The notes below the pieces were generated by a model. The model saw nothing but the letters and a program-made list of their open reading frames with translations, had not been told where the DNA came from and made no database searches. A DNA stretch of 64,000 bases from Sphingobacteruim zhuxiongii (GTDB lineage Bacteria > Bacteroidota > Bacteroidia > Sphingobacteriales > Sphingobacteriaceae): positions 3,596,001 to 3,660,000 of the forward strand of contig NZ_CP045652.1 of the NCBI RefSeq assembly GCF_009557615.1, written 5' to 3'. Made by a program: the position numbers and the translations under genes. Shown here piece by piece: positions 8,139-18,443 of the stretch. Position 1 is the stretch's first letter. Each line of letters opens with the position of its first letter.

Positions 8139-8157
8139 CTATATCATTAGTAAATGA

Positions 8158-8880
8158 TTACTCATCAACTTTTTTACCGCTGTCTAATTCAGCTTTCAAT
8201 TTTTCCAATTCTTCGAATTTACCGTCAGCAGCTAATTGAGCTTGCTCAGCCCAAGTTGCAGGATCTGCAGTATTGAAATTAGAACCAGCTTCAGTTAAAA
8301 TTTCTTTAACTTTCTCAGCATCAGATTTTGCTAAATCAGCGTAAGTAGCGATACCAGCTGCAGTTAATACTTCAGCAATTTTAGGACCGATACCTTCTAC
8401 GATCGTTAAGTCATCAGCTTTTGCAACTGCTGCTTTCGCTTCAGTTTCAGTAGCTTTTTTCTTAGTTGTAGCACGACGACGAGTAGATTTTTTCTCAGTT
8501 TTAGCAGTGTTGCCATAAACTTCATTGTAGTCTACTAATTCAATAAATGCCATCTCCGCGTTATCACCTAAACGGTTTTCCAATTTGATGATACGAGTGT
8601 AACCACCTGGACGTGAAGCAACTTTCTCAGATACTTCGCGGAACAAGATAGTAACAGCATCTTTATCTTTTAAGTAAGCGAATACCGTACGACGAGAGTG
8701 TGTTGTGTCGTTTTTAGATTTTGTAATCAAAGGCTCAACATAAGTACGTAATGCTTTAGCTTTTGCTAATGTAGTAGTAATACGCTTGTGTTTGATTAAT
8801 GAAGTCGCCATGTTAGCTAACATCGCCTTACGGTGACTGTCAGTGCGGCCTAAGTGATTAACTTTTTTTCCGTGTCTCAT
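8158..8880 (-). CDS. rplQ: 50S ribosomal protein L17 with C-terminal helix-hairpin-helix extension
   Basis: Residues 1-~120 are a normal bacterial L17 ([40 protein letters not shown]), which sits at the exit-tunnel side of the large subunit. The protein has 240 residues, roughly twice the usual length. After a basic linker ([12 protein letters not shown], ~131-142) comes a domain with [20 protein letters not shown] and repeated alanine-rich helices, which looks like a helix-hairpin-helix fold similar to Rad51 N-terminal or DUF4332-type domains. Such extensions occur in other Bacteroidota L17 proteins; their role is unknown to me. It is the last gene of the alpha-operon part, 113 bp after rpoA. 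Confidence 0.95.
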   Translation of the reverse strand: MRHGKKVNHLGRTDSHRKAMLANMATSLIKHKRITTTLAKAKALRTYVEPLITKSKNDTTHSRRTVFAYLKDKDAVTILFREVSEKVASRPGGYTRIIKLENRLGDNAEMAFIELVDYNEVYGNTAKTEKKSTRRRATTKKKATETEAKAAVAKADDLTIVEGIGPKIAEVLTAAGIATYADLAKSDAEKVKEILTEAGSNFNTADPATWAEQAQLAADGKFEELEKLKAELDSGKKVDE

Positions 8881-8993
8881 TTTTTTAATTTGTTTTTGTG
8901 CGTACCGTTCTTTCTTTCAAGCTTGTATGTATAATCAGATTATCTCTACTCCCAAGAGGAATTACGCAACAGGTCGCTTATTATTGTAATTTA

Positions 8994-9986
8994 TTATTCT
9001 TCGTCTAGCTTGTACTTAGACAAGTTCATACCAAATGATAAACCTTTCGATTTAACTAATTCTTGAATCTCGCTTAAAGATTTCTTACCAAAGTTGCGGA
9101 ACTTCAACATATCAGCAACATCATAAGTAACTAATTCTGCTAATGTGCGAATATCAGCTGCTTTCAAACAGTTCAAAGCACGAACTGAAAGATCTAAATC
9201 AACTAACTCAGTTTTCAAAATCTTACGCATGTGTAAGATCTCTTCATCAACAACCTTAGTCTCTTCCTTAGTTTGAGATTCCAACAACATGTTCTCATCA
9301 GAGAACAACATAAAATGTTGGATTAAGATTTTAGCTGCCTCTTTCAAAGCATCTTCTGGATGAATTGAACCATCAGTTGAAATATCTAACAACAATTTCT
9401 CGTAGTCAGTTTTTTGTTCAACACGATAGTTCTCAATGGTATATTTTACATTTTTGATCGGAGTGTAGATAGAATCGATCGCGATAACTCCAACTGGGCC
9501 ATCAACAACTTTGTTCTCTTCTGCATTCACGTAACCACGACCTTTACCAACAGAGATTTCCACCTCTACAGTAACAGAGTTATCCATATTACAGATAACT
9601 AAATCAGGGTTAAGAACTGTGAAATTGTTAGAGAATTTTGTGATGTCTCCTGCTGTAAATTGATCTTGGCCGTTGATAACTACAAAGATTTTCTCGTTAT
9701 CGCCTTGCTCACCACTCTTTTGAAAACGAACTTGTTTCAAATTAAGAATGATTTCCGTAACATCTTCTACCACGCCTTTAATCGTAGAGAATTCGTGCGA
9801 AACGCCTGAAAATCTTACCGACGTAATTGCATATCCTTCTAGAGAGGACAATAAAATACGGCGCAAAGCATTACCAATAGTTACACCAAAACCTGGTTCT
9901 AATGGACGAAATTCGAAAGTACCATCAAAATCAGTTGATTTTTGCATGATAACTTTATCCGGTCTTTGAAATGCTAAAATTGCCAT
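8994..9986 (-). CDS. rpoA: RNA polymerase subunit alpha
   Basis: The 330-residue protein begins the N-terminal assembly domain with an early [25 protein letters not shown] motif split over residues ~24-48. After a linker near 240-255 it has a C-terminal domain with the helix-hairpin-helix [16 protein letters not shown] and [14 protein letters not shown]. It dimerises to nucleate core polymerase, and the C-terminal domain contacts promoter DNA and regulators. It lies in the classical rpsM-rpsK-rpsD-rpoA-rplQ order. The 84-bp gap to rpsD contains a hairpin. Confidence 0.97.
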   Translation of the reverse strand: MAILAFQRPDKVIMQKSTDFDGTFEFRPLEPGFGVTIGNALRRILLSSLEGYAITSVRFSGVSHEFSTIKGVVEDVTEIILNLKQVRFQKSGEQGDNEKIFVVINGQDQFTAGDITKFSNNFTVLNPDLVICNMDNSVTVEVEISVGKGRGYVNAEENKVVDGPVGVIAIDSIYTPIKNVKYTIENYRVEQKTDYEKLLLDISTDGSIHPEDALKEAAKILIQHFMLFSDENMLLESQTKEETKVVDEEILHMRKILKTELVDLDLSVRALNCLKAADIRTLAELVTYDVADMLKFRNFGKKSLSEIQELVKSKGLSFGMNLSKYKLDEE

Positions 9987-10025
9987 TTATGTTCTTTTAA
10001 GTTTTAGTACTTGATATGATATAAC

Positions 10026-10062
10026 ACTAACATGCACGCTAAAAAAAAGCCTGCATGTTAGT
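10026..10062 (-). other. Intercistronic hairpin rpsD/rpoA
   Basis: ACTAACATGCA (10026-10036) pairs with TGCATGTTAGT (10052-10062). An inner GCT/AGC pair sits across one mismatch and the loop is A-rich. No U-run follows on the minus strand, so it is more likely an mRNA processing or stability element than a terminator. Confidence 0.65.
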
Positions 10063-10070
10063 ATTATTTA

Positions 10071-10679
10071 TTATTTAGAGTATAACTCTACAATTAAATT
10101 TTCTTTAATGTTCTCTGGAATGTCAGCTCTTTCAGGGTAAGTTACGAAAGTACCTTTCAATTCATTTGCATCCCACTCTAACCAGCTAAATTTATTGATT
10201 TTTCTACCAGCTACAGAGTTTGAAATCGCTTCTAACGATTTTGAACGCTCACGAACCTCAATAACATCACCAGGGCGAATGCTATATGATGGAATGTTAA
10301 CTAATTGTCCGTTAACAGTAATATGCTTGTGCGAAACTAATTGACGCGCAGCTGAACGTGTAGGAGCGATACCTAAACGGTAAACGATATTATCTAAACG
10401 AGCTTCTAATAATTTTAAGAAGTTTTCACCAGTAATACCTTGTTTTGCTGCCGCTTTCACGAATAAATTTGAGAATTGACGCTCTAATACACCATAAGTA
10501 TATTTAGCTTTTTGTTTCTCTAATAACTGAATTGCGTATTCAGATTGTTTACCTCTTCTTTTAGATGGTCCATGTTGACCAGGAGGGTAATTTTTCTTTT
10601 CTAATGCCTTATCTGGGCCGAAAATTGGCTCTCTAAATTTACGAGCGATTTTGGACTTAGGTCCTGTATATCTTGCCAT
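10071..10679 (-). CDS. rpsD: 30S ribosomal protein S4
   Basis: The 202-residue protein has the S4 N-terminal region ([34 protein letters not shown]) and the S4 RNA-binding domain ([33 protein letters not shown]). It nucleates 30S assembly on 16S rRNA and in other bacteria represses the alpha operon. The N-terminal part lacks the four-cysteine zinc site, so it is the zinc-free form. Gap to rpsK is 66 bp. Confidence 0.97.
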   Translation of the reverse strand: MARYTGPKSKIARKFREPIFGPDKALEKKNYPPGQHGPSKRRGKQSEYAIQLLEKQKAKYTYGVLERQFSNLFVKAAAKQGITGENFLKLLEARLDNIVYRLGIAPTRSAARQLVSHKHITVNGQLVNIPSYSIRPGDVIEVRERSKSLEAISNSVAGRKINKFSWLEWDANELKGTFVTYPERADIPENIKENLIVELYSK

Positions 10680-10745
10680 TTGTTTGTTCTGTTTGAAGTA
10701 TCATTCAGCCTTTAGCTGACGAATCTTATCTTAAACACTCTATTA

Positions 10746-11135
10746 TTAAACTCTTCTACGTTTTGGAGGACGACAACCGTTGTGCGGTAGTGGAGTAATA
10801 TCCTTAATCGTCGTTACGTCGATTCCGATTGTTTGTAAAGAACGGATCGCAGACTCACGTCCAGCACCAGGTCCTTTAACAAAAACTTCAACTTTACGTA
10901 ATCCTAGGTCGTATGCAACTTTACCACAGTCGTTAGCAGCTTGTGACGCAGCATATGGAGTGTTCTTTTTAGAACCTTTGAAGCCCATCTTACCAGCTGA
11001 AGACCATGAAATTGTTTGACCTTGATTGTTAGTCAAAGTTACGATAATGTTGTTAAAAGTAGCGTTGATATGAGCTTGACCAACAGGCTCAATAATTACG
11101 ATACGTTTTTTAGTAACTTTTTTACTTTTAGCCAT
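10746..11135 (-). CDS. rpsK: 30S ribosomal protein S11
   Basis: The 129-residue protein carries typical S11 motifs: [30 protein letters not shown] [30 protein letters not shown] and the basic [12 protein letters not shown] tail. It sits on the 30S platform near the mRNA exit. It lies 14 bp after rpsM in the alpha-operon order. Confidence 0.97.
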   Translation of the reverse strand: MAKSKKVTKKRIVIIEPVGQAHINATFNNIIVTLTNNQGQTISWSSAGKMGFKGSKKNTPYAASQAANDCGKVAYDLGLRKVEVFVKGPGAGRESAIRSLQTIGIDVTTIKDITPLPHNGCRPPKRRRV

Positions 11136-11149
11136 TTCTTAATTACTTA

Positions 11150-11527
11150 TTATTTAGTAGCTTTTTTCTTGTTAGCAACTGTCTTACGTTTTCCTTTACG
11201 AGTACGAGAGTTGTTTTTAGTGCGTTGACCACGAACTGGTAAGTGTTTACGGTGGCGTAATCCACGGTAACAACCAATATCCATCAAACGTTTAATGTTC
11301 AATTGAACTTCTGAACGTAAAGCACCTTCAACTTTAATCTCGTCGTTGATGATAGTACGAATTGCTGTCAATTGATCATCATTCCATTCCTGAACTTTCA
11401 CGTTCTGATCGATACCTGCTTTATCTAAGATATAAGCAGCAGTGGAACGACCAATACCGAAAATATAGGTAAGGCCAATAACACCTCTTTTGTTTTTAGG
11501 TAAATCTATACCTGATATCCTTGCCAT
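11150..11527 (-). CDS. rpsM: 30S ribosomal protein S13
   Basis: The 125-residue protein starts [20 protein letters not shown] and has the helix-two-turn-helix region, [19 protein letters not shown] and a basic tail rich in Lys/Arg. S13 lies in the 30S head and contacts P-site tRNA and the large subunit. It is preceded by rpmJ with a 28-bp gap. Confidence 0.97.
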   Translation of the reverse strand: MARISGIDLPKNKRGVIGLTYIFGIGRSTAAYILDKAGIDQNVKVQEWNDDQLTAIRTIINDEIKVEGALRSEVQLNIKRLMDIGCYRGLRHRKHLPVRGQRTKNNSRTRKGKRKTVANKKKATK

Positions 11528-11555
11528 ATAATATTTTAAGCGATTATGTTAATAA

Positions 11556-11672
11556 CTACCCTTGACGTTGTTTGAACTTAGGGTTCTTTTTGTTAATTAC
11601 AAAAACTTTTCCTTTGCGACGGATGATCTTACAATCCGCACTGCGTTTTTTAATTGATGCTCTAACTTTCAT
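11556..11672 (-). CDS. rpmJ: 50S ribosomal protein L36, zinc-free type
   Basis: A 38-codon gene reads [19 protein letters not shown] and ends [10 protein letters not shown], matching L36 end to end. The usual zinc ligands Cys11, Cys27 and His33 are Ser11, Asn27 and Phe33; only Cys14 remains, so this copy cannot bind zinc in the usual way. It lies between infA and rpsM, the standard position. Start ATG at 11672, stop TAG at 11556-11558. Confidence 0.95.
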   Translation of the reverse strand: MKVRASIKKRSADCKIIRRKGKVFVINKKNPKFKQRQG

Positions 11673-11711
11673 TTTTATAAGTTTTTTATACTGCTACTAA
11701 TAAACGGAAGC

Positions 11712-11930
11712 CTACTTATAGCGGTATGTAATTCTTCCTTTGGTTAAATCATAGGGAGACATTTCCAACTTCACTTTATCACCCGGCAGAATTTTAATGT
11801 AGTGCATACGCATTTTGCCAGAAATATGGGCAATAATCTCATGACCATTTTCTAGCTCTACACGAAACATCGCGTTTGAAAGTGCTTCCTTAATGATACC
11901 GTCTTGTTCTATCGAGGCTTGTTTAGCCAT
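11712..11930 (-). CDS. infA: Translation initiation factor IF-1
   Basis: The 72-residue single OB-fold protein has [20 protein letters not shown] at the start, then [20 protein letters not shown] and [13 protein letters not shown]-1 binds the 30S A site with IF-2 and IF-3 during initiation. It is located between map and rpmJ as in most bacteria. Confidence 0.97.
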   Translation of the reverse strand: MAKQASIEQDGIIKEALSNAMFRVELENGHEIIAHISGKMRMHYIKILPGDKVKLEMSPYDLTKGRITYRYK

Positions 11931-12000
11931 ATAAGCTCTATTTTTATGTATAAATTCGCAAAACAGGAGTGCAAAGATAAATAATTTAATTGATAACCAA

Positions 12001-12783
12001 CTACTTTTTATCTAAAACTTTCTCAATTGCATCAAAATTTAATAATACGTCCGGCTTTCCTTTTCTGATTGCAACCATCTGTTCAAAGTGAGCAGAAAGT
12101 TTGCCATCGATTGTACTAACGGTCCATCCATCATCCCAAAACTTAACGCCCCCTTTACCTGCATTGATCATTGGTTCAATACAAATAACTAATCCCTCTT
12201 CTAATTTAGGACCAGAACCGCGCTTACCGTAGTTTGGCACTTCTGGTTTTTCATGCAAATGAAAACCAACACCATGACCTACAAGCTCGCGAACAATACC
12301 ATAATTATAACGCGTAACGTATTCTTGAACGGCTGCCGAGATATCTCCAACACGCTTACCTGCTACTGCTTCATCTATACCTTTATACAAAGAAGCTTTC
12401 GTAACGTCTAGTAATTGCTGCGCTTCAGAAGAAATCTCACCTACACCAAAAGTATAAGCTGAGTCGCTAATAAAATCATTTAAATTAACACCCCCATCAA
12501 CGGAGATAATATCCCCTTCCTGCAACACATACTCACTTGGAAAACCATGAACAATTTGATCGTTCACCGAAATACAAAGCGAATATGGAAACCCGTGATA
12601 ATTTAAGAACGCAGGAGTTCCCTTATGATCTTTGATAAACTCAAATGCAAATTTATCAAGCGATAAAGTCGTTATTCCTGGCTTTACCAACGAAGCAATC
12701 TCTGCAAGTAATTGCGAGAGTACATTAGCTGACTCTCGCACTTGCTCAATTTCTTCGTCTGTTTTATAATATACTTTAGACAT
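12001..12783 (-). CDS. map: Type I methionine aminopeptidase
   Basis: The 260-residue enzyme removes the N-terminal methionine from nascent proteins. The five metal ligands lie in recognisable motifs: Asp in [12 protein letters not shown], Asp in ISDSAYTF, His in [19 protein letters not shown], Glu in CIEPMINAG and Glu in HFEQMVAI. It lies 6 bp after secY and 70 bp before infA, so it is cotranscribed with the ribosomal genes. No adenylate kinase gene is present between secY and map. Confidence 0.96.
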   Translation of the reverse strand: MSKVYYKTDEEIEQVRESANVLSQLLAEIASLVKPGITTLSLDKFAFEFIKDHKGTPAFLNYHGFPYSLCISVNDQIVHGFPSEYVLQEGDIISVDGGVNLNDFISDSAYTFGVGEISSEAQQLLDVTKASLYKGIDEAVAGKRVGDISAAVQEYVTRYNYGIVRELVGHGVGFHLHEKPEVPNYGKRGSGPKLEEGLVICIEPMINAGKGGVKFWDDGWTVSTIDGKLSAHFEQMVAIRKGKPDVLLNFDAIEKVLDKK

Positions 12784-12789
12784 TCAAAA

Positions 12790-14136
12790 TTAAATTGCTG
12801 ACTGGTCGTAACCTTCAACTGTTGTTGCAGAACTACGGCCTTTTACTCTACCTGTCTTCATCAATCCGTCGTAGTGGCGCATCAACAAGTGACTTTCAAT
12901 TTGTTGAATTGTATCCAACACAACCCCTACTAAGATTAACAACGAAGTACCACCATAGAAATGAGCGAATTGGTTATTTACACCAAATAGTGTAGCAATT
13001 GCCGGTAATATAGCAATCACTGCTACAAATACTGCCCCTGGGAATGTAATGTGAGAAATCACATTATCGATAAACAAATTGGTTTCATACCCTGGCTTAA
13101 CACCTGGGATAAATCCACCATTCTTCTTCATGTCTTCTGACATTTGTTGAGGATTAACCATAATCGCTGTATAGAAGAACGTGAATGCGATGATTAACAA
13201 CGCGAACACGACGTTATACGTAACGGAGGTATAATTACTCAATGAAGTCAAAAAGTCTGACTGGACGTTCGGAAAGAACTGTGTCAGGGACATTGGAAGG
13301 AACATGATTGCTTGCGCAAAAATGATCGGCATAACACCCGCAGCATTTACCTTTAAAGGTATGTACTGACGAACACCGCCGATTTGTTTATTTCCAACGA
13401 TTTTCTTAGCGTATTGTACAGGAATCTTACGAACCCCTTGAACCACAAGAATGGTAAATATTACAACAAAGAATAGGGCTACAAACTCCAATAACAATGG
13501 AATCGGACCACCACCACTTGGGCTCATTCTAGAACCCCACTCCGCTGTAATACCTGCAGGAAGCTGCGCGATAATACCTGCCATAATAATAAGTGAAATA
13601 CCATTACCGATACCTTTATCCGTAATTTTCTCACCTAGCCACATCACAAACAATGTACCTGCTGTCAATACGATTGCTGAAAGAATAGAGAACATCGGAT
13701 CCGCAATAGTTTTTGCTTCTGGACCGATTTGTGTCTTTACGTAAGCCACTGACTGAACCAAAGTAATCGCTACTGTTAGGTAACGTGTTATTTGAGTCAT
13801 CTTCTTACGACCAGACTCTCCCTCCTTTTGCATTTTTTGAAAAGCAGGAACAGCTATCCCCAATAACTGCACAACGATAGATGCGGAGATGTATGGCATT
13901 ACGCCTAATGCAAAAATTGCAGCCCGTGAAAAAGATCCACCGGCAAACATATTGATTAGGTTCATAATATCATTACCACCTTCTCTGTTTACTACCAATG
14001 CATCTGGATTAACACCTGGCAACACCACGTGACATCCTATGCGGTATATTAAAAGAAAAAGTATCGTATTTAGAATACGATTACGTAATTCTTCAATCTT
14101 CCATATATTGGTTAAGGTTGTGATTAGTTTCTTCAT
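12790..14136 (-). CDS. secY: Preprotein translocase subunit SecY
   Basis: The 448-residue polytopic membrane protein is the channel of the Sec translocon with SecE and SecG. About ten hydrophobic segments are visible, starting with ILNTILFLLIYRIGCHV. Family motifs include MFAGGSFSRAAIFALGVMPY, EKITDKGIGNGISLIIMAG and GYDQSAI at the C-terminus. It lies directly after rplO (6 bp), the classical spc-operon position. Confidence 0.97.
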   Translation of the reverse strand: MKKLITTLTNIWKIEELRNRILNTILFLLIYRIGCHVVLPGVNPDALVVNREGGNDIMNLINMFAGGSFSRAAIFALGVMPYISASIVVQLLGIAVPAFQKMQKEGESGRKKMTQITRYLTVAITLVQSVAYVKTQIGPEAKTIADPMFSILSAIVLTAGTLFVMWLGEKITDKGIGNGISLIIMAGIIAQLPAGITAEWGSRMSPSGGGPIPLLLEFVALFFVVIFTILVVQGVRKIPVQYAKKIVGNKQIGGVRQYIPLKVNAAGVMPIIFAQAIMFLPMSLTQFFPNVQSDFLTSLSNYTSVTYNVVFALLIIAFTFFYTAIMVNPQQMSEDMKKNGGFIPGVKPGYETNLFIDNVISHITFPGAVFVAVIAILPAIATLFGVNNQFAHFYGGTSLLILVGVVLDTIQQIESHLLMRHYDGLMKTGRVKGRSSATTVEGYDQSAI

Positions 14137-14142
14137 GTATTA

Positions 14143-14589
14143 TTACAGTTTAACGATAGAACCACCTGCTGCTTCAATAGCTTTTTGAGCTGAGGTAGAA
14201 AACGCATGAGCTTTAACTTCAACTTTCGTAGTAAACTCACCACGACCTAAGATCTTCACCTTGTCGTTTTTAGAGATTAAACCATGAACCTTTAAAGTTT
14301 CAAAGTCTACAGTCGTTAAATTGTGTTTCTCAACTAAACCTTGTAATACATCTAAGTTAACACCTACGTATTCAACACGGTTAATGTTTTTGAATCCAAA
14401 TTTAGGAACGCGACGTTGCAAAGGCATTTGACCACCTTCGAAACCAATTTTCGTCGAGTGACCTGAACGAGAACCCGCACCTTTGTGTCCACGAGTTGAA
14501 GTTCCGCCACGACCAGATCCTTGACCACGACCAATACGTTTTTTACTTTTTGTTGAACCAACTGCTGGTTTTAAATTACTTAAGTTCAT
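14143..14589 (-). CDS. rplO: 50S ribosomal protein L15
   Basis: The 148-residue protein begins [20 protein letters not shown] and carries the glycine-rich [21 protein letters not shown] segment and [17 protein letters not shown]. It contacts 23S rRNA during late large-subunit assembly. It is followed by secY after 6 bp and separated from rpmD by a 113-bp gap containing a strong hairpin. Confidence 0.97.
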   Translation of the reverse strand: MNLSNLKPAVGSTKSKKRIGRGQGSGRGGTSTRGHKGAGSRSGHSTKIGFEGGQMPLQRRVPKFGFKNINRVEYVGVNLDVLQGLVEKHNLTTVDFETLKVHGLISKNDKVKILGRGEFTTKVEVKAHAFSTSAQKAIEAAGGSIVKL

Positions 14590-14663
14590 TTTAAACTTGA
14601 TTGTGTTACGCCTTCGCTCTCACTAAACAGGCAATAACATTTTAATATTTAATGAATAAACAG

Positions 14664-14695
14664 AATGGAAAGGATTGTGAGAAATCCTTTCCATT
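14664..14695 (-). other. Intercistronic hairpin rpmD/rplO
   Basis: A perfect 13-bp stem (AATGGAAAGGATT at 14664-14676 with its complement at 14683-14695) with a 6-base loop begins 8 bases after the rpmD stop. The sequence after it on the minus strand is not a U-run. It may be a processing, stability or attenuation element within the spc part of the operon. Confidence 0.7.
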
Positions 14696-14702
14696 GTTAT
14701 TT

Positions 14703-14882
14703 TTAAACAGTTTCTACTGCTACTAAGTGGTTCACTTTACGAACCATACCAATAATTGCTGGTGTAGCTTCAACTTCTACTGAGTGATTGATTCTTTTCA
14801 AACCTAATGCCTCAATAGTTTTCTTTTGGCGCTCGCTTCTGTCGATAACGCTCTTTATCTGGGTGATTTTAATTTTTGCCAT
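14703..14882 (-). CDS. rpmD: 50S ribosomal protein L30
   Basis: A 59-codon gene starts [20 protein letters not shown] and continues with [12 protein letters not shown] and [13 protein letters not shown], matching L30 over its whole length. It lies 4 bp after rpsE, the usual order. ATG at 14882, TAA at 14703-14705. Confidence 0.95.
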   Translation of the reverse strand: MAKIKITQIKSVIDRSERQKKTIEALGLKRINHSVEVEATPAIIGMVRKVNHLVAVETV

Positions 14883-14886
14883 GATA

Positions 14887-15405
14887 TTAACCGTTAAATA
14901 CTTTGTTTAAATCGACACCACGTGTTTGTGCCACTGTATAAGCATCACGCATGTTTGCTAAAGCATCAATTGTTGCTTTAACCACATTGTGAGGGTTAGA
15001 AGATCCTAAAGATTTTGCTAATACGTCAGTGATACCTGCAGACTCTAATACTGCACGCATTGCACCACCCGCTAATACTCCTGTACCGTGTACAGCTGGT
15101 TTAATTAAAACTGAACCACCAGAGTATTTACCGTATTGCTCATGAGGAACTGTACCTTTAATGATAGGAACTTTCACTAAGTTTTTCTTAGCGTCATCAA
15201 TACCTTTAGTGATAGCTTCAGTAACCTCTTTAGCTTTTCCTAAACCGTATCCTACGATACCATTTTCGTCACCAACTACAACAATTGCTGAGAAACTAAA
15301 AGTACGACCACCTTTAGTAACTTTTGCTACACGTTGGATGCTTACTAAGCGATCTTTTAACTCAATCTCGCTTGATTTTACTCTTTTAATATTGCTTAAT
15401 GCCAT
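14887..15405 (-). CDS. rpsE: 30S ribosomal protein S5
   Basis: The 172-residue protein has the N-terminal double-stranded RNA-binding fold ([38 protein letters not shown]) and the C-terminal domain with [22 protein letters not shown]. It lies near the mRNA entrance and contributes to accuracy and helicase function. Gap to rplR is 12 bp. Confidence 0.97.
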   Translation of the reverse strand: MALSNIKRVKSSEIELKDRLVSIQRVAKVTKGGRTFSFSAIVVVGDENGIVGYGLGKAKEVTEAITKGIDDAKKNLVKVPIIKGTVPHEQYGKYSGGSVLIKPAVHGTGVLAGGAMRAVLESAGITDVLAKSLGSSNPHNVVKATIDALANMRDAYTVAQTRGVDLNKVFNG

Positions 15406-15417
15406 TTCTTTCTTTGA

Positions 15418-15771
15418 TTAAAAGTCTAAACCGCCTTCGCGAGCACCTTCAGCCAATGATTTAATACGGCCATGGTATAGATACCCATTACGGTCAAAAA
15501 CTACTTTGCTAATTCCTGCTGCGATCGCTTTCTCAGCAACCAATTTACCTACAGCTTTAGATTGATCAACTTTGTTACCTGAAGCAGCAAACTCTTTCGA
15601 CGATGATGAAGCAGAAACTAATGTTTTGCCAATTGTATCGTCAATGATTTGTGCATAGATACCTTTATTACTTCTAAAAACCGTCAAACGTGGACGTTCT
15701 GTAGATCCAGCCAGGTGTTTTCTGATTCCTTTTTTAATTCTCGCTCTACGAGTTGATTTAATTCCTGCCAT
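15418..15771 (-). CDS. rplR: 50S ribosomal protein L18
   Basis: The 117-residue protein contains [35 protein letters not shown] and [20 protein letters not shown], all standard for L18, which binds 5S rRNA together with L5. It lies 5 bp after rplF. Confidence 0.97.
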   Translation of the reverse strand: MAGIKSTRRARIKKGIRKHLAGSTERPRLTVFRSNKGIYAQIIDDTIGKTLVSASSSSKEFAASGNKVDQSKAVGKLVAEKAIAAGISKVVFDRNGYLYHGRIKSLAEGAREGGLDF

Positions 15772-15776
15772 GGTTA

Positions 15777-16331
15777 TTATTTTTTAGCTGATTTACCTGC
15801 TTTTCTTCTTAATACTTCCCCTGCGAACTTAATACCTTTACCTTTGTATGGTTCTGGTTTACGGAAGCCGCGGATTTTCGCTGCAACCTGTCCGATTAAT
15901 TGTTTGTCGATAGACTCCAATGTAATTGTAGGGTTCTTACCTTTTTCAGCAGTTGTAGTAACTGTAATTTCCTTTGGCAATACAAAAACAATCTGGTGAG
16001 AGAATCCTAAAGTCAATTCTAATGTATTACCTGTGTTTGAAGCACGGTAACCAACACCCACTAATTCTTGTGTAGTTTTGTAACCTTCAGTTACACCGAT
16101 CACCATGTTGTTAATCAAGGCGCGGTATAAACCGTGTAATGCTTTGTGTTTCTTTTGTTCTGTAGGACGCGTAACGACGATTTGACCGTCTTCTTCTTTA
16201 ACGGTAATGTCGCTGTCTACTTGTTGTGATAACTCACCTTTAGGGCCTTTTACTGTCAACAAGTTCTTGTCTGATACAGTAATTGATACTCCCGAGGGAA
16301 TAGCAATTGGCGCTTTTCCAATTCTTGACAT
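15777..16331 (-). CDS. rplF: 50S ribosomal protein L6
   Basis: The 184-residue protein has two repeated L6 domains. It begins [20 protein letters not shown] and ends with the signature [20 protein letters not shown]. It lies at the base of the L7/L12 stalk close to the factor-binding site. The 23-bp spacing follows rpsH. Confidence 0.97.
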   Translation of the reverse strand: MSRIGKAPIAIPSGVSITVSDKNLLTVKGPKGELSQQVDSDITVKEEDGQIVVTRPTEQKKHKALHGLYRALINNMVIGVTEGYKTTQELVGVGYRASNTGNTLELTLGFSHQIVFVLPKEITVTTTAEKGKNPTITLESIDKQLIGQVAAKIRGFRKPEPYKGKGIKFAGEVLRRKAGKSAKK

Positions 16332-16354
16332 TTCTTTGTGTGTTTTTTCCTAGA

Positions 16355-16753
16355 TTAATAAACGTAACATAAAACTTCACCACCAACATTTTGAACGCCA
16401 GCTTCTTTATCCGACATTACACCTTTCGATGTAGATAGGATAGCAATACCTAAACCGTTCAAAACACGAGGAAGATTGTCAACACTTGCATATTTTCTTA
16501 AACCAGGTTTACTCACACGTGTCAAAGTGCGAATAGCCGGTACTTTGCTAATTGGATGGTATTTCAAAGCAATTTTGATTGTGCCTTGAGGACCTTCTTC
16601 AATAAATTTGTAATTAGCAATGTAACCTTTGTCAAAAAGAACTTTAGTGATTTCTTTTTTTAGGTTCGATGCAGGAATTTCAACAACCCTGTGGTTGGCC
16701 TTAATGGCATTCCTTACTCGTGTAAGGTAATCCGCTATTGGATCTGTATTCAT
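16355..16753 (-). CDS. rpsH: 30S ribosomal protein S8
   Basis: The 132-residue protein starts [20 protein letters not shown] and ends [13 protein letters not shown] and [12 protein letters not shown]8 binds helix 21 of 16S rRNA and in other bacteria is the translational repressor of the spc operon. The preceding 143-bp gap to rpsN contains an intrinsic-terminator-like hairpin, so expression from here on may be attenuated. Confidence 0.97.
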   Translation of the reverse strand: MNTDPIADYLTRVRNAIKANHRVVEIPASNLKKEITKVLFDKGYIANYKFIEEGPQGTIKIALKYHPISKVPAIRTLTRVSKPGLRKYASVDNLPRVLNGLGIAILSTSKGVMSDKEAGVQNVGGEVLCYVY

Positions 16754-16833
16754 TTTTTATAAAAATTATGATAATGGTTTCCAACCTTTAACATCAAGGC
16801 AGACCTATTATCTGTTAACAATATTTGCAATGC

Positions 16834-16873
16834 AAAAAAAACCCGATAAATCGCATTAAGCGATTTATCCGGG
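16834..16873 (-). terminator. Intrinsic-terminator-like hairpin inside the operon, rpsN/rpsH
   Basis: On the minus strand a GC-rich base and a 13-bp stem (right arm 16860-16873, left arm 16842-16854, one bulged C, loop TTAAT) is followed at once by eight T residues (16841-16834). It begins 24 bases after the rpsN stop. It has every feature of a rho-independent terminator yet lies in the middle of an essential operon, which suggests attenuation or partial termination. Confidence 0.85.
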
Positions 16874-16896
16874 CAAAAGTAAATATTTTTTTTGGT

Positions 16897-17166
16897 TTAC
16901 CAAGAAGCTTTTTTCACCCCTGGGATTTTTCCGTCTAATGCCATCTCACGGAATGTTACACGAGAGATACCAAATTGACGCATATATCCTTTAGGACGAC
17001 CTGTTAATTTACAACGATTGTGTAAACGTACAGGTGAAGCATTCTTAGGCAATTTGTCTAAAGCTGCATAATCACCAGCTGCTTTTAAAGCAGCACGTTT
17101 CTCAGCAAATTTAGCAACTAATTTCTGACGCTTTACTTCGCGTGCTTTTAATCCTTCTTTAGCCAT
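16897..17166 (-). CDS. rpsN: 30S ribosomal protein S14, zinc-free type
   Basis: The 89-residue long form begins [20 protein letters not shown] and has [20 protein letters not shown] and [15 protein letters not shown]. It lacks the two CxxC pairs of the short zinc-binding form. Its start overlaps the rplE stop by 8 bp. The strong hairpin terminator follows its stop codon. Confidence 0.97.
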   Translation of the reverse strand: MAKEGLKAREVKRQKLVAKFAEKRAALKAAGDYAALDKLPKNASPVRLHNRCKLTGRPKGYMRQFGISRVTFREMALDGKIPGVKKASW

Positions 17167-17728
17167 TGTTGTTCGAATTTTGATTTTTGAATGGTAAACC
17201 GAATTGTTTCAATAACTCTAATGCTTCGATATCATTCTTAGCTGAAGTTACGAAAGTGATGTCCATACCTTGGATCTTGTTGATTTTATCAATGTTGATC
17301 TCAGGGAAAATGATCTGTTCAGTAATACCTAAGTTGTAGTTACCGTGTCCATCAAATCCTTTATCGTTAATACCGCGGAAGTCACGGATACGAGGCAATG
17401 AAACAGCAATTAAACGATCTAAGAATTCGTACATATTGTTGTCGCGTAATGTTACACGAGCACCAACAGGCATGCCTTTACGCAATTTGAAGTTCGAAAT
17501 ATCTTTTTTAGACTTTGTAGAAACTGCTTGTTGACCTGTAATCAAAGTTAATTCGCCAATTGCATTGTCGATTAATTTTTTGTCAGATGTAGCAGCACCA
17601 ATACCTTGAGATACAACGATTTTTTCCAATTTAGGAACTTGCATAACGCTCTTGTATTGGAATTTCTCTTTTAGAGCTGCACGGATCTCATCCGCGTATT
17701 TCCCTTTTAATCTCGGTGAATAAGTCAT
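17159..17728 (-). CDS. rplE: 50S ribosomal protein L5
   Basis: The 189-residue protein carries [52 protein letters not shown] [20 protein letters not shown] and the C-terminal [20 protein letters not shown]. It binds 5S rRNA and contacts P-site tRNA. Start and rplX stop share one base, and the stop overlaps rpsN by 8 bp, indicating coupled translation. Confidence 0.97.
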   Translation of the reverse strand: MTYSPRLKGKYADEIRAALKEKFQYKSVMQVPKLEKIVVSQGIGAATSDKKLIDNAIGELTLITGQQAVSTKSKKDISNFKLRKGMPVGARVTLRDNNMYEFLDRLIAVSLPRIRDFRGINDKGFDGHGNYNLGITEQIIFPEINIDKINKIQGMDITFVTSAKNDIEALELLKQFGLPFKNQNSNNNG

Positions 17729-18072
17729 TATTTAATCTCCTCCCCTGATTTTTTTGCGTAACGAACAATTTTACCATCTGCATTTGCTTTACGACCAATA
17801 CGTGTAGTAGTACCCGTTTTTGGATCAATTAAAGCAATATTAGAGATGTTGATTGCAGCTTCTTTCTCAATGATACCACCATTAGGATTAGCTGCACTTG
17901 GTTTAGTGTGTTTTTTAACAATATTAGCGCCTTCAACGATAGCTCTATCTGCATCCACTAAAATTTGTAAAACTTTTCCTTGAACACCTTTAGAGTTACC
18001 AGCGATAACTTTCACTAAATCTCCTTTTTTAATCTTGATTTTGTGAGTAGTAGTTTTTTTCTTCTGTGCCAT
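17728..18072 (-). CDS. rplX: 50S ribosomal protein L24
   Basis: The 114-residue KOW-domain protein has [20 protein letters not shown] and [19 protein letters not shown], then [13 protein letters not shown]. It initiates large-subunit assembly at the 5' part of 23S rRNA. It starts 2 bp after the rplN stop and shares one base with rplE. Confidence 0.97.
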   Translation of the reverse strand: MAQKKKTTTHKIKIKKGDLVKVIAGNSKGVQGKVLQILVDADRAIVEGANIVKKHTKPSAANPNGGIIEKEAAINISNIALIDPKTGTTTRIGRKANADGKIVRYAKKSGEEIK

Positions 18073-18074
18073 AA

Positions 18075-18443
18075 TTATAAAACCTCCGGTGCTAATGATA
18101 CGATTTTCATGAACTGCTTCTCACGTAATTCTCTCGCAACTGGGCCAAAGATACGTGTACCGCGTGGTTCATCGTTATTGTTTAACAATACTGCAGCGTT
18201 ATCATCGAAACGAATATAAGAACCATCTTTACGACGAATCTCTTTTTTCGTACGAACTACAACTGCTTTAGAAACTGAACCTTTCTTCACGTTTCCTGAA
18301 GGAATAGCGCTCTTTACGGTAACAACGATCTTATCACCGATAGATGCATAACGCTTGCGCGTACCGCCCAATACACGGATTACTAAAACCTCTTTAGCTC
18401 CGCTATTGTCAGCTACATTTAATCTTGATTCTTGTTGTACCAT
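18075..18443 (-). CDS. rplN: 50S ribosomal protein L14
   Basis: The 122-residue protein begins [20 protein letters not shown] and has [35 protein letters not shown] and the [14 protein letters not shown] signature. It forms an intersubunit bridge. It shares one base with the rpsQ stop. Confidence 0.98.
   Translation of the reverse strand: MVQQESRLNVADNSGAKEVLVIRVLGGTRKRYASIGDKIVVTVKSAIPSGNVKKGSVSKAVVVRTKKEIRRKDGSYIRFDDNAAVLLNNNDEPRGTRIFGPVARELREKQFMKIVSLAPEVL

Noticed and set aside
14364..14561. 65-codon frame inside rplO in another phase
   Set aside because: Out-of-frame reading of the glycine-rich L15 segment.
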